This document shows, one piece after another, positions 8,074 through 16,257 of a DNA stretch of 28,058 nt. Within the stretch, counting starts at the first letter, position 1; the number at the start of each line of letters is the position of its first letter. The stretch comes from an uncultured Collinsella sp. (GTDB lineage Bacteria; Actinomycetota; Coriobacteriia; Coriobacteriales; Coriobacteriaceae), in contig CABRYP010000030.1 in the NCBI GenBank assembly GCA_902475245.1, forward strand, positions 1 through 28,058, read 5' to 3'. A model generated the notes under the pieces. The model was not told where the DNA came from. It did no database searches and worked only from the letters and a program-made list of their open reading frames with translations. Made by a program: the position numbers and the translations under genes.

Positions 8074-9234
8074 CTACTTGGAAAGCTCGTCGGCGAGGGC
8101 CTCGATCTGGGCGCGCGATGCGTCGTTGAGCGAACCCACGACGGTCACTTTGTTCTGCGTCAGGGCGATGTCCTTCATGCCCTCGAGCTCCTTGGTCATA
8201 ACCTTGGCAGCGGTGGGCGCCCAGGAGCCGGCCTCGACGAGCGCCACGGTGCGGTTCTGGTAGGCATGCTCGGCGAGCGTGTGGATAAAGGTGCTCATGA
8301 ACGGGAAGATCTCGCCCTGATAGGTGATAGAGGCGAGCACCAGACGGTCATAGCGGAACGCATCCTCAACAGCCTCGGCCATATCGTCGCGAGCCAGGTC
8401 AAAGACGGAAACCTTCTGGCCGCGGGCCTCGAGCGCAGATGCGAGCTCTTCAACGGCAGCCTTCAGATGCCCATACACACTCGCATAGGCAATCGTGATG
8501 CCCTCGTCCTCGGGCTGATAGCTCGACCAGGTGTTGTAGGTGTCGAGGTAATAGCCCAGGTTCTCGGTCAGCACGGGGCCGTGAAGCGGGCAAATGATCT
8601 GGATGTCCAGATTGGCGGCCTTCTTGAGCGCGGCCTGCACAAACTTGCCGAACTTGCCCACGATGCCAAAGTAGTAACGGCGCGCTTCGCAAGCCCAGCC
8701 CTCGGGATCCTCGATGTCGTTGGCGCCAAACTTGCCAAAGCCGTCGGCACTAAAGAGCACCTTGTCGGTGGCCTCGTAGGAGAACAACACCTCGGGCCAG
8801 TGAACATTGGGGGCACCGACAAAGGTTAGGCTGTGGCCGCCCAGGTCGAGCACGTCGCCATCTTTGACGACCATCTTGCGCTCGGAGAAGTCGGTGCCAA
8901 AGTAGTTGACCATCATGCGGAAAGCACCCATGCTAGCCACAATCTGCGCCTGGGGATAGCGCTCCATAAAGGCGGCGATACCGGCGGAGTGATCGGGCTC
9001 CATGTGATGGACGACCAGGTAGTCGGGCGTACGGCCATCGAGCGCGGCCTCGAGGTTGCCGAGCCACTCGTCGACAAAGCCAGCGTCGACCGAATCGGCG
9101 ACAGCAATTTTATCGCCCAAGATAACATAGCTGTTGTATGCCATGCCGTTCTCGGACACGTCGTACTGGCCCTCGAACAGGTCAATGTCGTGATCGTTGA
9201 CGCCAATGTAGCGGATATCCTTGGTGATCTCCAT
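8074..9234 (-). CDS. Flavodiiron protein (oxygen/NO reductase)
   Basis: A 386-residue cytoplasmic flavodiiron protein that reduces O2 to water or NO to N2O, protecting anaerobes. The N-terminal metallo-beta-lactamase-like domain holds the diiron ligands: His77, Glu79, Asp81 and His82 in HHMEPDHS, His145, Asp164 and His218, close to the numbering of Desulfovibrio ROO. From about 246 follows a flavodoxin domain (ITIAYASVYGHLKAAV), which binds FMN. There is no rubredoxin extension, so electrons must come from a separate partner. ATG 9234 is supported by AGGAGG nine bases upstream; the frame extends to 9297 but without family resemblance. It stands alone and is not obviously tied to the sugar genes around it. 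Confidence 0.92.
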   Translation of the reverse strand: MEITKDIRYIGVNDHDIDLFEGQYDVSENGMAYNSYVILGDKIAVADSVDAGFVDEWLGNLEAALDGRTPDYLVVHHMEPDHSAGIAAFMERYPQAQIVASMGAFRMMVNYFGTDFSERKMVVKDGDVLDLGGHSLTFVGAPNVHWPEVLFSYEATDKVLFSADGFGKFGANDIEDPEGWACEARRYYFGIVGKFGKFVQAALKKAANLDIQIICPLHGPVLTENLGYYLDTYNTWSSYQPEDEGITIAYASVYGHLKAAVEELASALEARGQKVSVFDLARDDMAEAVEDAFRYDRLVLASITYQGEIFPFMSTFIHTLAEHAYQNRTVALVEAGSWAPTAAKVMTKELEGMKDIALTQNKVTVVGSLNDASRAQIEALADELSK

Positions 9235-9250
9235 CAGGCAAAGCCTCCTA

Positions 9251-9280
9251 GATAGACAAAAGAACCCGTCTATCATAACA
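9251..9280 (-). promoter_or_regulatory. Flavodiiron promoter with palindrome
   Basis: On the minus strand an extended -10, TGTTATGAT (9272-9280), lies about 40 bases before the gene. It overlaps an inverted repeat GATAGAC-N10-GTCTATC (9251-9257 and 9268-9274) just at the expected transcription start and before the ribosome-binding site. The -35 is weak. The palindrome could be an operator for an oxygen- or NO-responsive repressor, or a leader hairpin. Confidence 0.45.
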
Positions 9281-9363
9281 CTCGCCTTTAGAGCCACAGC
9301 TATCTACCGGCATCCTTATCGATTGTTATTGATGCGGAATATACCGCTTTTGACCTGCAAAAA

Positions 9364-10395
9364 CTATGCGCGAGGCTCTGCCGTGCTATGTCGAACGATG
9401 AGCTGACCGGGGATGCGAATGGCGACGGTTTTGTCCGTTGCCCCCGCCTTGGGAACCGCGTGCTCGAATACCTCGCGCCCACGCTGATGCAAATCGAATC
9501 GAACGGTCGTGAGCTCGTTATGCGCGACAAAATCATCGAGCGAATCGTCGACGCCGACCACGCTTACGTCCTCGGGCACGCGCAAGCCGCTATCGCGCAG
9601 CGCTGCAATGGCGCCGTTTGCCATCTGGTCGTTTGCCGCATAAATCGCCGTCATGGTGCGATCGTGCTCGGCCAGGTACCTGCCGGCCTCGTAACCGCTG
9701 TTAGCAGACCAGTCACCCTCGAGCGGCTCTACCGGCTCGATGTGTTTACGCTCGAGAGCATCTTGCCAACCGGCGCGACGAAATTGCTCGTCGACCGAGA
9801 ACGACGGGCCGCCGATAAAGCGAATCTGCTCGTGTCCCAGCTCAAACAGATGATCCATGAGCAGCAGCGAGCAACCGTAATGATCGGAGTCGACTGTGGT
9901 CACCCGCGGGTGCGCATACATGGTGACGATAACCGTGCCGATACCCGGCAACGGATCAAACGTCTCAAAATCGGGAGCCATACGGCTCATGCCGATAATG
10001 ATGCCGTCCACGGGCAGCGCGGCCATACGACGCGTTGCCTCGGCAAGCGAAAACTCCTCGGTCTTGGACATCTCGACCAGCGTGATGGCGCAATTATGCT
10101 CGCGAGCAGCGCTGGCGATGCCATCGATCATTGAGAGGTTACCAAACTTAGTGACATCGTTGACGCACAGGCCGACCGAATGGTAACGGCCGTCGCGCAG
10201 CGAGCGACCGGCATAACTCGGACGAAAGCCGAGCTCTTGCATAGCGGCTTGCACGCGCTGGCGCGTCTGCTCGTTGACGTTAGGCAAGCCGTTGGCGACG
10301 CGAGAAACCGTCTGCTGCGAAACGCCAGCAGCGCGGGCAACGTCGGCCATGGAAACCGGACGCGTACCTGTATCGTTGGAAGGGCGCCTTGCCAC
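9364..10395 (-). CDS. LacI-family regulator of gal operon
   Basis: A 343-residue LacI/GalR-type repressor. The helix-turn-helix is at residues 15-42 (MADVARAAGVS, recognition helix QQTVSRVAN with Gln27, Gln28, Arg32), followed by the hinge YAGRSLRDG and a periplasmic-binding-protein-like effector domain ending with VSVVGVDDS. The start is a GTG at 10395 with GAAGGTGA just upstream; the frame continues to 10464 but without a site. It is divergent from galK, and the spacer holds three copies of a LacI-type site with the private triplet ACT/AGT, so it very likely controls galKT and itself. The inducer is probably galactose or a phosphate of it (inference). It is closely related to the other two LacI proteins in this window. 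Confidence 0.88.
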   Translation of the reverse strand: MARRPSNDTGTRPVSMADVARAAGVSQQTVSRVANGLPNVNEQTRQRVQAAMQELGFRPSYAGRSLRDGRYHSVGLCVNDVTKFGNLSMIDGIASAAREHNCAITLVEMSKTEEFSLAEATRRMAALPVDGIIIGMSRMAPDFETFDPLPGIGTVIVTMYAHPRVTTVDSDHYGCSLLLMDHLFELGHEQIRFIGGPSFSVDEQFRRAGWQDALERKHIEPVEPLEGDWSANSGYEAGRYLAEHDRTMTAIYAANDQMANGAIAALRDSGLRVPEDVSVVGVDDSLDDFVAHNELTTVRFDLHQRGREVFEHAVPKAGATDKTVAIRIPGQLIVRHSTAEPRA

Positions 10396-10487
10396 AAAAT
10401 CACCTTCGCTCTCGCAAGATCTGAATAGCGTGAATGTCGGCCCGAGCGGAAACACGCCCCGCACCGAGGCGCGCTATCGTGGGACGC

Positions 10488-10503
10488 ATGTTAACGTACT
10501 CTA
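10488..10503. promoter_or_regulatory. gal operator G1
   Basis: ATGTTAACGTACTCTA, a copy of the 16-bp ATG-N3-ACGT-N3-CAT site with an imperfect outer end. It is 93 bases before the regulator's start codon and is likely used for autoregulation or looping. Confidence 0.6.
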
Positions 10504-10550
10504 CTTTTTCTATCAGCGGTTCTTTTGCTCCATATGTCCATACAGCCACA

Positions 10551-10560
10551 CCGTTCACGG
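10551..10560 (+). promoter_or_regulatory. Shared CCGTTCACGG box, gal
   Basis: CCGTTCACGG, a CCGT-N2-ACGG palindrome that recurs with small changes upstream of lacA, lacF, lacE and the second lac module. Here it lies between operators G1 and G2. The binding protein is unknown. Confidence 0.45.
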
Positions 10561-10610
10561 CCGAAAATCTACCGATTACCAGATTCTCAAAAAGTGACAA
10601 GCGTTGTGTT

Positions 10611-10626
10611 ATGAGTACGTTAACAT
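10611..10626. promoter_or_regulatory. gal operator G2
   Basis: ATGAGTACGTTAACAT, a full match to the site, in the reverse orientation to G1 and G3. It overlaps the -35 of the proposed galK promoter, a normal place for a repressor site. Confidence 0.7.
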
Positions 10627-10648
10627 AGCCCGTAACGTGCGGTATCGT
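10620..10648 (+). promoter_or_regulatory. Candidate galK promoter
   Basis: TTAACA (10620-10625), 17-base spacer, TATCGT (10643-10648): five and four matches to the -35 and -10 consensus. It overlaps operator G2, and G3 lies in the early transcribed region. Confidence 0.45.
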
Positions 10649-10674
10649 GAACACCTGGTTCATGCCGCTTCAAG

Positions 10675-10690
10675 TTGTTAACGTACTCAT
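10675..10690. promoter_or_regulatory. gal operator G3
   Basis: TTGTTAACGTACTCAT, one base from the site at its outer end. It is centred 64 bases from G2 and lies 44 bases before galK. Confidence 0.65.
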
Positions 10691-10733
10691 AACGACGCAA
10701 AACTCACCCGTACGCGCCAAGGAAAGGACTCCC

Positions 10734-11939
10734 ATGACCACCCCCGACGATAAGACATTTGCCACGCTCGCCAAGCTGTTTGAGGAGGAGTTTGGCCCCA
10801 TCGGCGACCGCCAGGTGCTCTACGTGCACGCGCCCGGCCGTTCCGAGATCAGCGGCAATCACACCGATCACGAAGGCGGCCACGTTATCGCCGGCTCGCT
10901 CGATGTCGCCGTTGACGGTATCGCCGTGGCAACCGATTCCAACAAGGTCCGCATCGCCGACGAGGGCTACCCCACATTTGAGATTACCCTCGACACGCTG
11001 AATGTTCAGGAGTCCGAGAAGGGCACGTCCGCAAGCCTCGTGCGCGGTATGGCCCACGAGGTCGCAGCGCTTGGTGTTGAGCCCCAGGGCTTCGACTTCG
11101 CCTTTACCTGCTCCGTCCCCTCGGGCGGCGGTCTTTCGAGCTCCGCTGCTGTCGAGGCGGCATACGGCCGCGCTATGGAGACGCTTTGGGGCGCGCCCGC
11201 GATTGAGCCCGTCGCACTCGCCCAGATGAGCCAACGCACCGAGAACAACTACTATGGCAAGCCCTGCGGTCTTATGGATCAGGCCGCCGTTTGCCTGGGC
11301 GGCCTCGCCTACATGGACTTTGAGGATCAGGCCCAGCCTAAAACTCAGAAGCTCGAACTCAACTTTGAGGATCACGGCTACGCGCTCGTACTCGTTAAGG
11401 TCGGCGCCGACCACGTGGCCGCCACCGACGACTACGCCGCAGTTCCGCGCGAGATGCAAGATGTCGCTGCCGAGTTTGGCAAGACACGCCTGTGCGAGGT
11501 CGACGTGGCGGACTTTGACGCCAAGCTCCCCGAGCTGCGTGCCAAGCTGGGCGACCGTGCCTGCCTGCGCGCCGTTCACTACTGGTATGAAAACGGCCTG
11601 GTCGATAAGCGCTGGGCAGCCCTTAACGCCGGCGATATCGATCAGTTCCTGGTCCTGACGCGCAAGTCGGGCGCCAGCTCTGCCATGTACCTGCAAAACG
11701 TCGTTGCCAAGCTGGGCTCCGAACAGCCCTCGATGTATGCCCTGGCACTGGCCGAGCATGTACTCGACGGCCGCGGCGCCGTCCGCATCCACGGCGGCGG
11801 CTTTGGCGGCACCATCCAGGCCTTTGTGCCGCTCGATCTGGTCGACACCTTTATTACCAAGATGAACAGCTGGCTGGGCGAGGGTTCTGCCCGCCACTAC
11901 GCAATTTCTGACAAGGGGGCTTATGCGGCATGGCTGTAA
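10734..11939 (+). CDS. galK: Galactokinase
   Basis: A 401-residue GHMP-family kinase that makes galactose 1-phosphate from galactose and ATP, the first step of the Leloir pathway. The galactokinase signature is at 35-49 (GRSEISGNHTDHEGG, a variant of the usual GRVNLIGEHTDYNGG), the ATP-binding GGGLSSSAA loop is at 131-139, and the C-terminal GGGFGG is at 354-359. The changes in the first signature are unusual for proteobacterial GalK but keep the sugar-binding Asp. ATG 10734 has AAGGA five bases upstream. Its last ten bases overlap galT, so the two form a tight operon. Expression is probably repressed by the divergent LacI-family protein through sites G1-G3. Confidence 0.92.
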   Translation: MTTPDDKTFATLAKLFEEEFGPIGDRQVLYVHAPGRSEISGNHTDHEGGHVIAGSLDVAVDGIAVATDSNKVRIADEGYPTFEITLDTLNVQESEKGTSASLVRGMAHEVAALGVEPQGFDFAFTCSVPSGGGLSSSAAVEAAYGRAMETLWGAPAIEPVALAQMSQRTENNYYGKPCGLMDQAAVCLGGLAYMDFEDQAQPKTQKLELNFEDHGYALVLVKVGADHVAATDDYAAVPREMQDVAAEFGKTRLCEVDVADFDAKLPELRAKLGDRACLRAVHYWYENGLVDKRWAALNAGDIDQFLVLTRKSGASSAMYLQNVVAKLGSEQPSMYALALAEHVLDGRGAVRIHGGGFGGTIQAFVPLDLVDTFITKMNSWLGEGSARHYAISDKGAYAAWL

Positions 11940-13558
11940 TGACCGACGTGCGCGAGGCTGCGCAGGGCCTCATCGAATATGCCATCCACCGATCGATGAT
12001 CGGACAGGATGACCGCATCTGGGCCTACAACACCATTCTCGAGTGCATCGGTGCTACGGGCCCAGCGCTTGACATGGCCTGGGCGCTCCAGGTTGAGAAA
12101 CTCTCACTTTTGCACCCCGATACCCTGCCCGACTTTGACCTTGAAGGCACGCTTGCCGTGCTTTCCGAGGCCGCCGTTGCCAACGGCGCTGCCAAGGACA
12201 CGGCGTCGGGCCGCGACCGCATCGCCATGCGCATCATGGGCGCGCTCATGCCGAGGCCTTCGGTTGTAAACGAGGAGTTCAACGGACGTATGGGCGTCAA
12301 TGAGCCCCGCACCGCGACCGACTGGTTCTACGGCCTGTGCTGCGACGCCGGCTACGTGCGCCGTGCCGCCATCGCGCGCAACATCAAATGGAGCACCCCT
12401 ACCAACTGGGGCGATCTTGAGATCACCATCAACCTGTCCAAGCCCGAAAAGGACCCGCGCGATATCGCCGCGGCCGGTGCGGCCAAGAACACGGGCGAGA
12501 AGTATCCCGCCTGCCAGCTCTGTATCGAAAACGAGGGCTATCCAGGACGTTCCGCAACAGCCGACGGCGGCGCCCACCCCGCCCGTCAGAACCTGCGCGT
12601 TATCCCCATCCAGCTCGACGGCGAGCGCTGGGGCTTCCAGTACAGCCCGTACGCGTACTTTAACGAGCATTGCATTGCCATGAGCTCCGAGCATCGTCCG
12701 ATGCACGTGGATCGCAAGAGCCTCTCCTGTTTGCTCGACTTTGTGGACCTGTTCCCGCACTACTTTATCGGCTCTAATGCCGACCTGCCCATCGTGGGCG
12801 GCTCGATTCTGTCGCACGACCACTTCCAAGGCGGCGCGCACGAGTTCCCCATGATGCATGCCACCGAAGTCTCGCAGTTTAGCGTGCCCGGCTTTGACCA
12901 GGTCAGCGGTACCGTGCTGCAGTGGCCGCTTTCGGTGCTGCGCCTGCGCTCGCACGACCGCGCTCAGCTGCTCGATGCCGCCGAGAAGATTATTCTCGCC
13001 TGGCGCGAGTGGACCGATGAGTCGGTTGGCGTCATCGCGCACACAGTCGACGGCACGGCGCACAACACCGTGACGCCCGTCATCCGCCGCGTCGACTCCC
13101 GCGGCAATGCCGGCGGCGAGATCTACGAGGCTTACCTGGCGCTTCGCTGCAATATCACGACCGACGAGCATCCGCTGGGCGTATTCCACCCGCATGCCGA
13201 GTATCACCATATTAAAAAGGAGAACATCGGCCTGATCGAAGTCATGGGCCTGGCCATTTTGCCGCCGCGCTTGGTTCCCGAGCTCGACGCTGTCCGCGAG
13301 CACCTGCTAGCGGCCAAAGCCGATGCCAGCTACGCCCTTGCCAGCGCGCTCGAGGGCGACGACCTTTGCCGCAGCCACGCCGCATGGGCCGAAGATGTTT
13401 TTGCCCGCCGCGCCGACGAGCTTACGGCGGACAACGCCATCGATATCCTGCACGAGGAGGTCGGCGTGGTGTTTGGCCACGTGCTCGACAACGCCGGCGT
13501 CTTTAAGTGGGACGAAGCCGGCCGCGCCGCCCAACAGCGCTTTATCGACTCACTGTAA
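11930..13558 (+). CDS. galT: Galactose-1-phosphate uridylyltransferase, class 2
   Basis: A 542-residue enzyme that swaps UMP between UDP-glucose and galactose 1-phosphate. Its length and the SHDHFQGGAHEFPM segment (HDHFQ at 296-300) mark the long GalT class known from Firmicutes and Actinobacteria, distinct from the ~350-residue E. coli type. Other family blocks are RMGVNEPRTATDWFYG, GSNADLPIVGGS and CNITTDEHPLGVFHPHAEYHHIKKENIGLIEVMGLA. The start ATG 11930 overlaps galK, with AAGGGGG about ten bases upstream; ATG 11939, in a TAATG stop-start overlap, is the alternative. A strong terminator follows. galE is absent, so UDP-galactose epimerase must be encoded elsewhere. Confidence 0.93.
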   Translation: MAVMTDVREAAQGLIEYAIHRSMIGQDDRIWAYNTILECIGATGPALDMAWALQVEKLSLLHPDTLPDFDLEGTLAVLSEAAVANGAAKDTASGRDRIAMRIMGALMPRPSVVNEEFNGRMGVNEPRTATDWFYGLCCDAGYVRRAAIARNIKWSTPTNWGDLEITINLSKPEKDPRDIAAAGAAKNTGEKYPACQLCIENEGYPGRSATADGGAHPARQNLRVIPIQLDGERWGFQYSPYAYFNEHCIAMSSEHRPMHVDRKSLSCLLDFVDLFPHYFIGSNADLPIVGGSILSHDHFQGGAHEFPMMHATEVSQFSVPGFDQVSGTVLQWPLSVLRLRSHDRAQLLDAAEKIILAWREWTDESVGVIAHTVDGTAHNTVTPVIRRVDSRGNAGGEIYEAYLALRCNITTDEHPLGVFHPHAEYHHIKKENIGLIEVMGLAILPPRLVPELDAVREHLLAAKADASYALASALEGDDLCRSHAAWAEDVFARRADELTADNAIDILHEEVGVVFGHVLDNAGVFKWDEAGRAAQQRFIDSL

Positions 13559-13604
13559 TGATCCCTTGGGGACAGAGGAAAACGAATCATTTCGTCTTCA
13601 AGAC

Positions 13605-13648
13605 AACGGCGCCCGCCGGCAACATCGCCGGCGGGCGCCGTTTTATTG
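13605..13648 (+). terminator. Terminator of galKT
   Basis: A perfect GC-rich stem CGGCGCCCGCCGGC (13607-13620) pairs with 13627-13640 around AACATC and is followed by TTTTATT. It is a canonical Rho-independent terminator about 50 bases after galT. Confidence 0.9.
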
Positions 13649-13649
13649 G

Positions 13650-13707
13650 TTAGTCATTGGGGATGTTCTTAAACGACTAGTCATTAAAGAACATCCCCGA
13701 CGACTAA
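13650..13707. repeat. Imperfect palindrome IR-A between galT and lacC
   Basis: Arms of 21 bases (13650-13670 and 13687-13707) pair with two mismatches that would be G-U in RNA; the core is GGGGATGTTCTT. The shape and core resemble the element near 17622. It is followed directly by a second palindrome. Confidence 0.65.
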
Positions 13708-13713
13708 TGACTC

Positions 13714-13777
13714 GAGCGTGGAAAATCTCCCACTTTGAGCTCGTATGGGCACCAAAAGCGGGAGATTATCCACGCTC
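13714..13777. repeat. Imperfect palindrome IR-B before lacC end
   Basis: Arms of 18 bases (13714-13731, GAGCGTGGAAAATCTCCC, and 13760-13777) pair with a single mismatch around 28 bases. It sits 23 bases beyond the lacC stop on the minus strand. No T-run follows, so it may be an extragenic palindrome or a 3' stabilising structure. Confidence 0.65.
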
Positions 13778-13799
13778 ATTCTATTAGGAGTCGCAACCG

Positions 13800-14735
13800 C
13801 TACAACTCTACGACCTCAACGCTGTTGTAGATCTCGTCCCAGCGGTCCATGACCAGGTGGCCGGTCTTGGGATCCATGGCGTTGAGCTTGCCGCAGGTAT
13901 TGGCAGTCTTGAGCACCGTGACGTCATCGGCACCAGCAGCAATGGCATGCGCAAAGCCGGCGATGGTCGAGTCGCCGGAACCCGTCGCGTTCACAGCCGC
14001 AATCGCGGGCGTCTTGGCGCGGAACGCGCGACCCTCATGGAAGCCCACCGAACCGGCAGCGCCCATCGAAACGACGACCCAGGGAATACCGGCAAAGCGG
14101 CCATCGGCGGCAAGCGCCTCGCGCAGGGCATCGACATCATCGGTCGTAAAGGACGTACCCAGCAGGCCGTTAATCTCGGTCAGGTTGGGCTTTACGAGCT
14201 CAGGCTTAGCGTCGGACTCCAGCGCGGCCTCCAGCGATGCGCCCGAGGTGTCGAGCAGCACCTTGGCGCCCGCCTCTTCGGCGATCTTGACGAGCTCGGC
14301 ATAGTAGCCGGCATCGACGCCACGCGGCAGCGAGCCCGAAAGCGTCACAACGTCAGCCTTCGCTGCAAGCTCGGCGAACTTGGCCGTAAAGGCCTCGAGC
14401 TCGGCTGGGACGATCTGTGGGCCGCTCTCCAGCAGCTCGGTCTGATTACCCTCGTGCAGAATATTCAGGCAAATGCGCGTCTCACCGGCGATGGGCACAA
14501 AGTCATTCTTGACGCCATCGGCATCCATGAGCTCGGCCATATAGGCACCCATGTGACCGCCAAGCAGACCGGTCGCGAGCACGTCGTCGCCCAACTGCAG
14601 CAGCACACGGCTCACGTTGAGGCCCTTACCACCAGCGGTCTTTTCGGGCGTCACGCGGTTAACATCGTCGATGACCAGCTTGTCGAGCTGATAGCGCGTA
14701 TCAATCGACGGGTTCATGGTAACGGTCAGAATCAT
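13800..14735 (-). CDS. lacC: Tagatose-6-phosphate kinase
   Basis: A 311-residue PfkB-family kinase that phosphorylates tagatose 6-phosphate to the 1,6-bisphosphate. It matches staphylococcal LacC along its length: MILTVTMNPSID start, TAGGKGLNVSRVL (GGKGLN 35-40), GETRICLNILHEGNQTE, SGSLPRG, and the C-terminal NATGSGDSTIAGF with catalytic Asp255. The GSGDS form, rather than GAGD, is typical of LacC and 1-phosphofructokinases. 1-Phosphofructokinase is the alternative, but the lacA and lacB neighbours settle it. AGGAG stands six bases before ATG 14735. It is the last gene of the minus-strand lacABC operon, about 200 bases after lacB. Confidence 0.93.
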   Translation of the reverse strand: MILTVTMNPSIDTRYQLDKLVIDDVNRVTPEKTAGGKGLNVSRVLLQLGDDVLATGLLGGHMGAYMAELMDADGVKNDFVPIAGETRICLNILHEGNQTELLESGPQIVPAELEAFTAKFAELAAKADVVTLSGSLPRGVDAGYYAELVKIAEEAGAKVLLDTSGASLEAALESDAKPELVKPNLTEINGLLGTSFTTDDVDALREALAADGRFAGIPWVVVSMGAAGSVGFHEGRAFRAKTPAIAAVNATGSGDSTIAGFAHAIAAGADDVTVLKTANTCGKLNAMDPKTGHLVMDRWDEIYNSVEVVEL

Positions 14736-14904
14736 ATTGAACTCCTGTTTAGAAAACCGGCCCGCGCCCCATCACAGAAACGCGAGCCGTCAATTAAAAA
14801 GCTGCAGAATGCCAGGTACCGCCAAAACGAAGCACACAAGCTCAGCAAGCAAAAGTGTTATCGGAGCAGCTCGCCCGCCAGATGGCTTCGCAGCGTCGAC
14901 TGGT

Positions 14905-14926
14905 CTGGCGTTCGGTAGAACGCCAG
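14905..14926 (-). promoter_or_regulatory. Intercistronic hairpin lacB/lacC
   Basis: A perfect 9-bp stem, CTGGCGTTC-GGTA-GAACGCCAG on the plus strand, lies eight bases beyond the lacB stop in the 198-base lacB-lacC spacer. No T-run follows on the minus strand. It could stabilise the lacAB message or lower downstream lacC expression. Confidence 0.5.
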
Positions 14927-14933
14927 AACCTCC

Positions 14934-15458
14934 TTAGTCGTGGTATTCGCCGCGGTCCCACTTCTCCAGGAACTCGTCAAAGAAGTGCGGGTCAGCCTGA
15001 GCCTCGGCGTCGGCCTTGTTGCAGGCATCAATCTTGGCAATCAGGGCATCGTGCTCGGGGGTCTTCTCGTAGGGCTCCTCCAGGAAGGCAAGCATGATGT
15101 CGGCCATCAGGAACTCGCCGGTGATCTTGCCGCCAAAGCCCACGATGTTGGCGTTGAGCTCGCGACGGGCATACAGGGCAGAGGTCATGTCGCGAACCAG
15201 GGCGCAGCGGGCGCCGGGAACCTTGTTGACGGCGTTGGTGATGCCGATGCCGGTGCCGCACAGGGCCACGCCAAAGTCGGCCTTGCCGCTGGCAACAGCC
15301 TCGCCCACGGCCTTACCGTAGATGGGATAGTGCGTACGGGTGTGGCTGTAGGTGCCGCAGTCGAGCACCTTGTAGCCAGCCTGCTCCAGGCGGTCGGCCA
15401 GATAGATCTTCTCGTCCGTAACGATATGGTCGCAACCGATTGCGATGGTCTTCTTCAT
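14934..15458 (-). CDS. lacB: Galactose-6-phosphate isomerase subunit LacB
   Basis: A 174-residue RpiB/LacAB-family subunit. With LacA it converts galactose 6-phosphate to tagatose 6-phosphate. Very close to Gram-positive LacB: GCDHIVTDEK at 8-17, TRTHYPIYGK, ALCGTGIGITNAVNKVPG with Cys67, VRDMTSALYARRELNAN, and the C-terminal DPHFFDEFLEKWDRGEYHD. AAAGGA lies seven bases before ATG 15458. It follows lacA by 63 bases in one operon. The near-invariant C-terminus makes the identification firm. Confidence 0.96.
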   Translation of the reverse strand: MKKTIAIGCDHIVTDEKIYLADRLEQAGYKVLDCGTYSHTRTHYPIYGKAVGEAVASGKADFGVALCGTGIGITNAVNKVPGARCALVRDMTSALYARRELNANIVGFGGKITGEFLMADIMLAFLEEPYEKTPEHDALIAKIDACNKADAEAQADPHFFDEFLEKWDRGEYHD

Positions 15459-15521
15459 CAGAACGTCCTTTCGTCTGAATTCACAAGTTGAGGTAGAAGT
15501 TCGAGTTCTCGGTGGCTCTCG

Positions 15522-15950
15522 TTAGGCCATCTTGTTGAGCATGTCGACACGGATCTGGTGACGGCCGCCGGCGTACTGGGCGCGCAGGAACTCGCGGGCG
15601 ATCTTCTTGGCGACCTCGGTGCCCACAACGCCCGGGCCCATGGTGACCATGCGCGAGCCGTTGTGCTCGCGGGTCATGTAAGCGGAACGCTCATCGGAAA
15701 TGTTGGCGACAACCATGCCCTTGATCTTGACGGCGGCCATATAGGAGCCGACGCCGTACTTATCGAATGCAAAGCCCTGGGAATCCTTGTGCTCCAGCAG
15801 GTCCTTGGCAACGGCGGTGGCGGAATCGACAAAGTCCGCGGCAGGGGTCTCGGAATAGTCGACGACCTCGTGACCGTCAGCGATGAGCATCTCCTTGATG
15901 GACTCCTTCATCGACATACCGTCGGCATCGGAAGCGATTACAACCCTCAT
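15522..15950 (-). CDS. lacA: Galactose-6-phosphate isomerase subunit LacA
   Basis: A 142-residue partner of LacB in the heteromeric isomerase. It has the RpiB-like fold pattern: MRVVIASDADG start, VDYSETPAADFVDSATAVA, the shorter DKYGVGSYMAAVKIKG region where LacB has its CGTG loop, and SDERSAYMTREHNGSRMVTMGPGVVG. Lacking the catalytic Cys loop is normal for LacA. AAGGAGG stands five bases before ATG 15950. It opens the lacABC operon, and the ~180 bases upstream are AT-rich with phased GTTC/GAAC boxes that probably control it. Confidence 0.94.
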   Translation of the reverse strand: MRVVIASDADGMSMKESIKEMLIADGHEVVDYSETPAADFVDSATAVAKDLLEHKDSQGFAFDKYGVGSYMAAVKIKGMVVANISDERSAYMTREHNGSRMVTMGPGVVGTEVAKKIAREFLRAQYAGGRHQIRVDMLNKMA

Positions 15951-16035
15951 GACATCCTCCTTGAGAGATACGCAGGTGCGCAGTTTCTGTTTGGAAGTGT
16001 TGAATCGCGTTCAGGTCCGGGCATCTGAATGTGCG

Positions 16036-16132
16036 GTTCTTCACTGTTCATGTTTATTTGAACACATTCGAACAGAGACTGCAACAATAATTTGTTTATC
16101 TTTGTTCTTTTTTGAACAAATATCGTTCACGG
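16036..16132 (-). promoter_or_regulatory. lacABC control region, phased GTTC/GAAC boxes
   Basis: In this AT-rich stretch GTTC occurs at 16036, 16046, 16104 and 16125, and GAAC at 16060, 16070 and 16114. Several are spaced by 10 or 21 bases, one or two helical turns. Two clear palindromes appear: TGTTCA-N8-TGAACA (16045-16064) and TTTGTTC-T6-GAACAAA (16101-16120). The box TCGTTCACGG (16123-16132) matches the motif shared with the other sugar promoters. This looks like a multi-site operator for a DeoR- or LacI-like regulator; which one is unknown. Confidence 0.55.
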
Positions 16133-16182
16133 ATGATTGCTGACCGTTTGAGCCGGGCGCGGACGTAGCGACCGTGTGTTCA

Positions 16183-16223
16183 ACAAACAAAAGGGCGGCC
16201 AAGAACGTGTCTCGGCCGCCCTT
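16183..16223 (-). terminator. Terminator of membrane protein gene
   Basis: A perfect 10-bp stem (AAGGGCGGCC at 16191-16200, complement at 16214-16223) is followed on the minus strand by TTTTGTTTGTT. It ends the transcript of the membrane protein gene and separates it from lacABC. Confidence 0.82.
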
Positions 16224-16257
16224 CGGCGGTATTCCCCGGTATATACAGCTGTTTTAG

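Noticed and set aside
10704..13303. Antisense open frames opposite galK and galT
   Set aside because: They lie wholly opposite firmly identified enzymes and show no family motifs.
14736..14904. A hidden gene in the lacB-lacC spacer
   Set aside because: Frames here are short, lack ribosome-binding sites on the operon strand and show no motif; only the hairpin at 14905-14926 stands out.
16101..16120. TTTGTTC-T6-GAACAAA as a terminator
   Set aside because: The stem is short and AT-rich, and it lies upstream of lacA rather than after a gene; it fits an operator better.
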